Shown piece after piece: positions 14,557 to 20,206 of a stretch of 20,206 nt of DNA (position 1 is the first letter of the stretch; every line of letters begins with the position of its first letter). The translations under genes and the position numbers were made by a program. A model generated the notes under the pieces. It was not told where the DNA came from, made no database searches, and saw nothing but the letters and a program-made list of their open reading frames with translations. Origin of the DNA: Ilumatobacteraceae bacterium (GTDB taxonomy: Bacteria > Actinomycetota > Acidimicrobiia > Acidimicrobiales > Ilumatobacteraceae); NCBI GenBank assembly GCA_023253435.1, contig JALRGJ010000009.1:1-20206 (forward strand), in the 5' to 3' direction.

Positions 14557-16128
14557 ATGAATGTACATGACACAACCGATCCCATCTATGCACGGCGGTG
14601 GCTCATTTTGGCCATCCTCAGTGTGAGCGTGTTCCTTGTGGTGGTGGACAACCTCATTGTCAATGTCGCACTGCCCACACTCCAACGAGAGTTAAATGCG
14701 TCAACAACGTCTCTGCAGTGGATCGTTGACTCATATGCCTTGGTGTTTGCCGGCTTGCTACTTGCTGGTGGAGGAATTGGAGACCGTTATGGTCGCAAAC
14801 GCTCATTACAAATTGGATTGATTCTGTTTGCGGCTTGTAGTGCAGCTGCGGCATTTGCAACTACTTCTAACTCGTTAATTTTCTGGCGAGGGGCTATGGG
14901 CATTGGAGCAGCACTCGTGTTCCCGGCAACTCTTGCGATCATCACCAACTTGTTTACAGACCCCATTGAACGTGCAAAAGCTATTGGCTTGTGGTCTGCA
15001 GTCTCTGGAATGGCAGTTGCGTTTGGTCCGGTTGCCGGTGGATTCCTTCTTGAGCATTTCTGGTGGGGTTCTGTGTTTCTCATCAACGTGCCCATCGTTG
15101 CAATTGCGATTGCAGTAGGTATTCCTCTCATTCCAGACTCTCGAAATGAAAACGCTCACAAGATTGACAAAACAGGGTTCTTGCTCTCTGTTATCGCAGT
15201 CTCAGCAATCGTGTTCACAGTTATTGAGTCACCCAATTGGGGCTGGGGAAGTCTGAAGTCAAATGCTGGGTTTGTGCTTGGACTATTCGCACTATTTGCG
15301 TTTATAAAAGTGGAAATGAAGAAAGACGAGCCGCTCTTAGAGGTGTCATTTTTTAAGAGTGCAAGGTTTAGTGCAGCAACTGGAAGCATTGGCATCGCAT
15401 TCTTCTGCCTCTTTGGTTTCACATTTATGGTGACGCAGTACTTCCAGTTTGTACGGGGATACGACACCTTAAGTGCAGGTTTGCATACAGTTCCGTTTGC
15501 AGTAGGTGCGGGAGTAACAGCTCCCTTTGCGGCACGTGCCGCACTGAAGTACGGCACAAAGCGAGTAGTTGCACTTGGTTTATTGAACATGTGTATTGGA
15601 TTTGTCATTGCATCGCGATTTGAACCAAACAGTTCATATTGGGGCCATGTAGTGATCGGAATGTTGTTTATGGCTAATGGTTTGTCTCTAGTGACGTCTC
15701 CTGCAACTGAATCTGTGATGGGTTCACTTCCTCGTGAGAAAGCCGGTGTTGGTTCTGCAGTGAATGACATCAGCAGGGAAGTAGGTGGCACACTTGGTGT
15801 TGCAGTTGTTGGTTCAGTGTTTGTCAGTTTGTACGGTCCAAAAATTGCTGATGAATTTGGCAAACTCCCCGGCCTTGTACAGGCGTTGCCAGAGGGCGTG
15901 TTTGAAAGTGCGCAAGATTCCGTGGGAGCGGCATATTTTGTAGCTCAAGAATCACCTGCAAATGTTCAAAGCACTGTTCTGCAAGCGGTGACTGACTCGT
16001 TCATGCATGGCTTCACAACGGCAAGTTTGGTTGCTGCAGGGATGGCGTTAGTGGGAGCAGTGTTTGCTCTCAAATACTTGCCTGCCAGAGCACCGTCGCC
16101 GGAATTCCCCACAGCCATTGGGGAGTAA
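14557..16128 (+). CDS. DHA2 family (14-TM) MFS drug/proton antiporter
   Basis: Proton-driven multidrug-type exporter of the EmrB/QacA group, 523 residues with about 14 hydrophobic segments. Marks are VDNLIVNVALP (30-40, with the DHA2 aspartate D31), motif A GDRYGRKR (75-82) and motif C AFGPVAGGFLLEHF (about 156-168), then VNDISREVGGTLGVAVVGSV late in the protein. ATG 14557 is chosen because the -10 TAGACA ends ten bases before it, giving a leaderless or nearly leaderless mRNA; an upstream TTG lies inside the operator. The shared control region with tetR and the oxygenase gene suggests that it exports a compound sensed by the TetR protein, perhaps the oxygenase substrate or product. Confidence 0.92.
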   Translation: MNVHDTTDPIYARRWLILAILSVSVFLVVVDNLIVNVALPTLQRELNASTTSLQWIVDSYALVFAGLLLAGGGIGDRYGRKRSLQIGLILFAACSAAAAFATTSNSLIFWRGAMGIGAALVFPATLAIITNLFTDPIERAKAIGLWSAVSGMAVAFGPVAGGFLLEHFWWGSVFLINVPIVAIAIAVGIPLIPDSRNENAHKIDKTGFLLSVIAVSAIVFTVIESPNWGWGSLKSNAGFVLGLFALFAFIKVEMKKDEPLLEVSFFKSARFSAATGSIGIAFFCLFGFTFMVTQYFQFVRGYDTLSAGLHTVPFAVGAGVTAPFAARAALKYGTKRVVALGLLNMCIGFVIASRFEPNSSYWGHVVIGMLFMANGLSLVTSPATESVMGSLPREKAGVGSAVNDISREVGGTLGVAVVGSVFVSLYGPKIADEFGKLPGLVQALPEGVFESAQDSVGAAYFVAQESPANVQSTVLQAVTDSFMHGFTTASLVAAGMALVGAVFALKYLPARAPSPEFPTAIGE

Positions 16129-16162
16129 CCCCTCAGGAAAAACTCACAGGGGCGCAAGTACC

Positions 16163-16174
16163 ATGAATGCATGA
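16163..16174 (+). other. Possible three-codon leader ORF coupled to folD
   Basis: ATG AAT GCA TGA encodes Met-Asn-Ala and its stop overlaps the folD ATG as ATGA. AGGGG at 16148-16152 is about ten bases from this ATG but about 18 from the folD ATG, so ribosomes may load here and restart on folD. It may equally be chance. Confidence 0.3.
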
Positions 16175-17040
16175 ATTCACGGGGCATTGACACCATTTCT
16201 TTGGATGGTGCCCCAGTACGTGATGCCTTACTTGAGAGTCTGAAAAATCGGATTATTGAGGCTGGTCACCCTCATATTTCTCTCGCCACAGTTCTCGTGG
16301 GTTCAGATAGCCCTAGTCAAAAATATGTCGCTAGTAAACACAAAGCAGCAGCAGAACTTGGAATTGATTCTGTTCGAGTTGAACTGCCAGAACACGCAAC
16401 TCAAGAGGAGTTAGAAAGAGAAGTTCTGGCGTTAGCGAAAAACGCCAGCGTGCACGGAATCTTGGTGCAAATGCCTCTTCCGGTTCATCTCAATGCAGAA
16501 CGAATTTTGGCAATGATTCCTGCCGAGAAAGATGTTGACGGGTTAACAGAAGCATCTTTAGGAAAGCTTGTCCGGGGCACTCCTGGACATATTGGGTGTA
16601 CTCCGCTTGGAGTGCTGAGACTTCTTGAGTACTACAACATCGCCACTTCAGGAAAACATGCCGTAGTTATCGGCAGATCAACTTTGGTAGGTCTGCCACT
16701 GTCTGTGTTGTTGGCAAGAAAGGGCATTGATGCCACAGTCACACTCGCACATTCAAAAACACATCACTTAGAAAAGTTGTGCTTGTCTGCGGACATCGTG
16801 ATTTCTGCAACCGGTTGCCCACGTTCAATTACGGGTGCTCATATTGCACCGGGGGCAACAGTGATAGATGTGGGAATTTCTCGAACGGATGATGGTGTTG
16901 TAGGTGACGTGGATGCATTTTCGGTGCGGGGTATAGCGGGGGCTCTCACCCCGATGCCAGGTGGAACTGGCTTAATGACAGTGGCTTGCCTCATGGAAAA
17001 TACGGTGAACGCGGCAGCCATGCAGGGGGTAGCGGTATGA
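16171..17040 (+). CDS. folD: Bifunctional methylenetetrahydrofolate dehydrogenase/cyclohydrolase FolD
   Basis: Cytosolic enzyme of 289 residues that interconverts 5,10-methylene-, methenyl- and 10-formyl-tetrahydrofolate with NADP. The catalytic site is visible: YVASKHK with Y52 and K56, HGILVQMPLP with the conserved Gln, KDVDGLT with the Asp, and the cofactor loop VVIGRSTLVGLP. Some usually firm positions differ: GRSxxVGKP has Leu for Lys, and PGGVGPMT reads PGGTGLMT. Length and motif order are normal, so activity is likely. The start follows a possible three-codon leader ORF; the stop overlaps the next gene as ATGA, coupling it to a secreted protease of unrelated function. Confidence 0.95.
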   Translation: MNSRGIDTISLDGAPVRDALLESLKNRIIEAGHPHISLATVLVGSDSPSQKYVASKHKAAAELGIDSVRVELPEHATQEELEREVLALAKNASVHGILVQMPLPVHLNAERILAMIPAEKDVDGLTEASLGKLVRGTPGHIGCTPLGVLRLLEYYNIATSGKHAVVIGRSTLVGLPLSVLLARKGIDATVTLAHSKTHHLEKLCLSADIVISATGCPRSITGAHIAPGATVIDVGISRTDDGVVGDVDAFSVRGIAGALTPMPGGTGLMTVACLMENTVNAAAMQGVAV

Positions 17041-19259
17041 CTTTCCGACGCATCGCTGTGCTGACCGTTGTTTCCCTTCTGAGTTCTTTTATAGGGATGT
17101 CGCGTGCATCTGCCGCCATGTTGCCTCATGAAAACAACGCTCAGTATGAAGATGCTCGCTACATCGTGAGTGTGAGAGAAGGCTTTTCACCAGGTGAAGT
17201 AATGGGTGATCATGAAGTGTCTCGTGCTCAGTCCACAGTTTTCACGGAAGTAGTGAATGCTTTTGCCGCAAATCTCACCGGAGAACAAGCAGAAGAACTC
17301 ATGGCTGACCCTCGAGTATTTGCATTAGATGTGAATGAAGTGGTGCGCAGAACAGCAGTGCAAACCGCGGGACCATCAGGAACATTTAGTACTCCCAATG
17401 CAACAATGCCGTGGGGTCTTGACAGAATCGATCAACGAACAGCCGTTGTTTCCGCCGATGCCTCAAAACAATCCTTTACTTACACACATACGGGAGCAGG
17501 AGTAAAGGCATACATCATGGATTCGGGGATGAAGGCTGATCATCCAGAATTTGCGGGCAGAGTGGCAACTGGTTGGAGCTATAGAGCAATTAGCCAAAAT
17601 AAGTCCACTTCAATTTTCAATGCACTCGGGTCTTGCAAAGTTAATGATCCCGCAAACAATTACACGTATAACGCTGCGGATCACATCTACGACGTAGATA
17701 CTTTTGACCAGACCTATACACCAGGTGACGTTGGATCTCCCGATAACGATGGCCACGGTACACACGTGGCGGGAACAGTAGGTGGCACTATTTCTGGTGT
17801 AGCGAAGGGAACTACTCTCGTCCCTGTTCGTGTGTTGAACTCATGTGGTGGGGGAAACACGGAGACAGTTCTTTTGGGACTGCAATGGATTGCTACTCAG
17901 CATTCTGATGGTGAACTTGCTGTTGTCAATATGAGCATCGGTTTTAACAGCTCGGTTACTTCAATCAATACTGCCATCACCACTCTTCTTGAGGAAGGGG
18001 TGGTGGTCACGGCAGCTGCGGGTAACTCCGGTTCTGCAACATGTGGCACTCCCGCTGCAACCTACGGAACCATCTCTGTAGGAGCATCAAATTATTTTGA
18101 TAACGAGCCGTACTACACCAACTACGGAACCTGTGTAGATATTTTTGCTCCAGGATCTCTGGTTCTCTCGGCAAGCTTTAAAGACAAAATGGTCAACAAT
18201 GTGCCTGTTGCGGATTATCGAACAATCTCAGGTACTTCAATGGCAGCACCTCATGTAGCCGGAATTGCCGCAATTGTTCTTGAGACACACCCAGAGATTC
18301 AAACCAACCAAGCTCTGCTGCAACAAGATTTTTCCGGCAGAAAAATTGGTCGCACCATGTTTGTGTGGAACTGGATCAAGACCAGAGCCACTAAGAATGT
18401 CATTAATTACTACGACTCCAACCGTGCTTCTCAAACACCAAATCTTTTGGTAAACCTCAGTTCACCAGTTACCCCTACTGGATTCTCCGTGTCACGATCC
18501 GGCACGAGCGCAGTAATGAGTTGGGCAGAGTTGGCAGAACAAGAGGGACGTTTTGCAGTAGCCGATGTAAACGATGTGAATGATCCGTACAGAAATGCTG
18601 GATTTAACGACATCACCTACACGGTGACGGCACAGCCCGGCAATCTCACCTGTACGTCAAAAACAACAAGCTGCACAATTAACGGATTAATCGATGGCGT
18701 GTCATACAGCGTCTCAGTACGTGCAAATAATTTGATTGGTGACTCTCCTGAGTCTGAGGTCATCCCTGTTGATGTCACTCCTAATGCACCACTTAATGTT
18801 TTACCCACTGTGAAGAGCAAGGCAGTTGTATTGAGATGGGATGCAGTTGGTGAGAACATCACTTATGTGGTGACTGAAGCAACAACAGGAAAAACCTGCA
18901 TCACAACGGAAACCACGTGCACTATTTCAGGTTTGGCTAATGGCACTGAGTATTCGTTTTCTGTGGTGTCGAAAAATTCAACCGGAGCGGTATCGGCCGC
19001 GCCCACAGTTTTGGTGGCGCGACCAGGTTTTGTGGTGAAAAAAACTGCAGTTGCCAAGAAATCAAAAACTCTCTTAACCAGCATTGTGACAACTCCTTCT
19101 CGAGGTGTGAAGAAGTGGTCCGAGTCTGGCAAGTGCTCCATAGTGAAAGGTCGCTTGGTTGCGCCAACAACAGTGACGACCTGCTCCGTTGTTTTGCGGG
19201 TGGCAAAGAAAGGGGCGTATCCCGCGATGAAAACCACTGTAAAGGTGAAAGTTTCATGA
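17037..19259 (+). CDS. Secreted subtilisin-like (S8) serine protease with two fibronectin-III-like domains
   Basis: Exported protease of 740 residues. The signal peptide is MTFRRIAVLTVVSLLSSF with cleavage after ASA (about 24-26). An inhibitor-I9 propeptide spans about 40-105 (RYIVSVREG ... VFALDVNEVVRR). The catalytic triad is D162 (YIMDSGM), H240 (DGHGTHVAG) and S401 (GTSMAAPHVAG), with oxyanion N330 (AAAGNSG). About 35 extra residues with two aromatic-rich stretches separate the Asp and His blocks. Two fibronectin-III-like repeats follow (about 477-580 and 583-662), each with a CxxxxxxC pair before INGL or ISGL. A basic C-terminal beta module ends the protein (about 664-740). ATG 17037 overlaps the folD stop; upstream in-frame starts lie within folD and lack a signal. 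Confidence 0.93.
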   Translation: MTFRRIAVLTVVSLLSSFIGMSRASAAMLPHENNAQYEDARYIVSVREGFSPGEVMGDHEVSRAQSTVFTEVVNAFAANLTGEQAEELMADPRVFALDVNEVVRRTAVQTAGPSGTFSTPNATMPWGLDRIDQRTAVVSADASKQSFTYTHTGAGVKAYIMDSGMKADHPEFAGRVATGWSYRAISQNKSTSIFNALGSCKVNDPANNYTYNAADHIYDVDTFDQTYTPGDVGSPDNDGHGTHVAGTVGGTISGVAKGTTLVPVRVLNSCGGGNTETVLLGLQWIATQHSDGELAVVNMSIGFNSSVTSINTAITTLLEEGVVVTAAAGNSGSATCGTPAATYGTISVGASNYFDNEPYYTNYGTCVDIFAPGSLVLSASFKDKMVNNVPVADYRTISGTSMAAPHVAGIAAIVLETHPEIQTNQALLQQDFSGRKIGRTMFVWNWIKTRATKNVINYYDSNRASQTPNLLVNLSSPVTPTGFSVSRSGTSAVMSWAELAEQEGRFAVADVNDVNDPYRNAGFNDITYTVTAQPGNLTCTSKTTSCTINGLIDGVSYSVSVRANNLIGDSPESEVIPVDVTPNAPLNVLPTVKSKAVVLRWDAVGENITYVVTEATTGKTCITTETTCTISGLANGTEYSFSVVSKNSTGAVSAAPTVLVARPGFVVKKTAVAKKSKTLLTSIVTTPSRGVKKWSESGKCSIVKGRLVAPTTVTTCSVVLRVAKKGAYPAMKTTVKVKVS

Positions 19260-19678
19260 GGAATTCTGATACCCTAGGGGGTATGAGAAAACCCCGACTT
19301 CTTATTGCTGTATTAAGTATCACAGCACTTGCTACAGCACTTGTTAGTTGCTCCGATTCATCCTCTTCGGTGTCCACAGAACAAGTAGGAAAGATTGAAC
19401 TCACTCCAGCGAGCAACGTTATTGATGTTCGATCTGCCGAGGAATTTGCACAAGGATTTGTCAAGGGTGCAACCAATCTCAATGTTGAGAATGGTGATCT
19501 TGCCGCTGGCCTTGCAGAGCTCGACAAAGAGGCTCCTTATTCTGTGTATTGCAGAAGTGGGAGAAGATCTGCCATTGCTGTGCAAATGATGAAAGATGCC
19601 GGATTCACCAATGTCACAGACCTTGGTTCTCTAGAAAGTGCAGCACAGTCATTATCTCTCCCTATCGTTACCGAATAA
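19256..19678 (+). CDS. Rhodanese-domain lipoprotein
   Basis: Exported, lipid-anchored single-domain rhodanese of about 140 residues. A lipobox LVSC follows the hydrophobic stretch LLIAVLSITALATA. The rhodanese fold shows NVIDVRSAEEFAQGFVKGATNLN and the active loop YCRSGRRS, where Cys can carry a persulfide and Arg completes CxxxxR. Two starts are possible. ATG 19256 overlaps the protease stop as ATGA and has AAGGTG eight bases upstream. ATG 19283 gives a more compact lipoprotein signal (MRKPRLL...) and lies at the end of the CsoR-like palindrome. It probably handles sulfane sulfur or thiols outside the membrane; a thioredoxin gene follows 23 bases on. Confidence 0.88.
   Translation: MRNSDTLGGMRKPRLLIAVLSITALATALVSCSDSSSSVSTEQVGKIELTPASNVIDVRSAEEFAQGFVKGATNLNVENGDLAAGLAELDKEAPYSVYCRSGRRSAIAVQMMKDAGFTNVTDLGSLESAAQSLSLPIVTE
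19269..19284. promoter_or_regulatory. CsoR/CstR-like palindrome at the start of the rhodanese gene
   Basis: ATACCC-TAGG-GGGTAT has perfect 6-bp arms and closely resembles the GC-rich operators of the CsoR/CstR/RcnR repressor family (copper, persulfide or nickel sensors). TACCCT inside it fits a -10 that would start transcription at ATG 19283. No CsoR-family gene is in the window. Confidence 0.5.
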
Positions 19679-19701
19679 CCCACTAAAGAACGGATCTCAT
19701 C

Positions 19702-20073
19702 ATGGCCACCATCACACTGAATGAACAGAACTTTGAATCCACAGTTCTGTCCGAGGGAATCACCCTCATCGACTTCTGGGCTGACTGGTGTGGCCCATGC
19801 AAGATGTTTGGTCCCATCTTTGAGAAGTCTTCTGAAAAGCACCCAAACATCACTTTTGCAAAAGTAGATACTGAGGCAGAGCAAGGTCTTGCCGCAATGC
19901 TTGGCATTCAGTCAATTCCCACCATCATGATCTTCCGTGATGGCATCTTGTTGTTTAATCAAGCGGGTGCATTGCCAGAACACTCACTTGAGCAGATCAT
20001 TACCTCTGCGGAAGCACTCGATATGGACGAAGTGCGCAAAGAGATTGAAGCTCAAGAGGCTGGCAATAGCTAA
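19702..20073 (+). CDS. trxA: Thioredoxin
   Basis: Cytosolic dithiol reductase of 123 residues. The active site is DFWADWCGPCKMFGP with C30 and C33, and the cis-proline loop reads IQSIPTIMIFRDG. It has no signal peptide or membrane helix. Compared with a typical 105-110-residue thioredoxin, it has about 15 extra C-terminal residues rich in Glu and Ala (DEVRKEIEAQEAGNS). It lies 23 bases after the rhodanese lipoprotein gene on the same strand, so both may respond to the same thiol or metal signal. It could also recycle the single-cysteine peroxiredoxin encoded elsewhere in the window; that is inference. Confidence 0.95.
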   Translation: MATITLNEQNFESTVLSEGITLIDFWADWCGPCKMFGPIFEKSSEKHPNITFAKVDTEAEQGLAAMLGIQSIPTIMIFRDGILLFNQAGALPEHSLEQIITSAEALDMDEVRKEIEAQEAGNS

Positions 20074-20098
20074 GAAGTAGCCAACTACAATTTCCCCC

Positions 20099-20206
20099 AT
20101 GGGGGTGTTGGGTAACACACGTCAACATCTGCGCACGTTTGTTGCACCAAGTGTTACTGCTGCGCTTTTGATCTTGAGTTGCTTGGCATTCACCTCACCT
20201 TTTTCT
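20099..20206 (+). CDS. N-terminus of an unidentified exported or membrane protein (cut by window end)
   Basis: An open frame runs from ATG 20099 to the last base, 36 codons with no stop. The peptide starts MGVLGNTRQHLRTFV and continues into a hydrophobic stretch (VTAALLILSCLAF), fitting a signal peptide or a first membrane helix after a positively charged head. LLILSC could be a lipobox, but it is not decisive. The start codon lies inside the palindrome CCCCCATGGGGG (20094-20105), and GTG 20105 is an alternative start. Too little remains to name a family. Confidence 0.5.
   Translation, partial: MGVLGNTRQHLRTFVAPSVTAALLILSCLAFTSPFS

Noticed and set aside
15156..15863. 235-codon open frame antisense to the efflux pump
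   Set aside because: Composition follows the complementary codons of the pump; no family features.
16106..16125. TCCCCA/TGGGGA inverted repeat at the end of the efflux gene considered as a terminator
   Set aside because: Only six base pairs, within the coding sequence, and no T-run follows.
16986..17036. 17-residue upstream extension of the protease
   Set aside because: It lies inside folD and would push the signal peptide inward; ATG 17037 overlaps the folD stop and starts a clean signal.

Overview
The window looks like a chromosomal segment of an actinobacterium. It has moderate base composition (roughly half G+C) and closely packed genes. Supporting signs are Streptomyces-like PHO boxes made of 11-bp GTTCACC units, a DUF4916 Nudix-like protein, a short PPOX-class (F420-type) flavoprotein, promoters placed almost on top of start codons, and many ATGA stop/start overlaps. 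No phage, insertion sequence, CRISPR array, tRNA or rRNA is visible. The species cannot be named from sequence alone; a planktonic actinobacterium (Acidimicrobiia or similar) is a guess.

Region 1 (1-6650) is ion uptake. A molybdate transporter modA(partial)-modB-modC with ATGA overlaps is followed by a PHO box and the high-affinity phosphate transporter genes pstC-pstA-pstB. A second, larger PHO box array then precedes pstS, which therefore lies last instead of first and probably has its own promoter. PstS carries a basic insertion of about 105 residues in the middle of its fold. A strong hairpin terminator closes the block.

Region 2 (6660-8108) holds a DUF4916 Nudix-like protein and an Fpg/Nei-family DNA glycosylase homologue that lacks two expected catalytic residues.

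Region 3 (8113-12453, minus strand) reads, in transcription order, 1-Cys peroxiredoxin, ABC ATPase, MacB/FtsX-type permease and PPOX flavoprotein. The peroxiredoxin Shine-Dalgarno lies in a perfect hairpin.

Region 4 (12500-16128) is a divergent pair. On the minus strand a TetR regulator overlaps a carotenoid-oxygenase-family dioxygenase; on the plus strand is a 14-TM DHA2 efflux pump. Two near-identical 15-bp palindromes, each holding TTGACA on both strands, sit between them and look like the TetR operator. The three genes plausibly form one regulated unit.

Region 5 (16163-20206) is a plus-strand run: folD, a secreted subtilisin-like protease, a rhodanese-domain lipoprotein with a CsoR/CstR-like palindrome at its start, a thioredoxin, and the first 36 codons of an unidentified membrane or exported protein cut by the window end. 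The last part suggests thiol or sulfur redox work at the cell surface, but that is inference.
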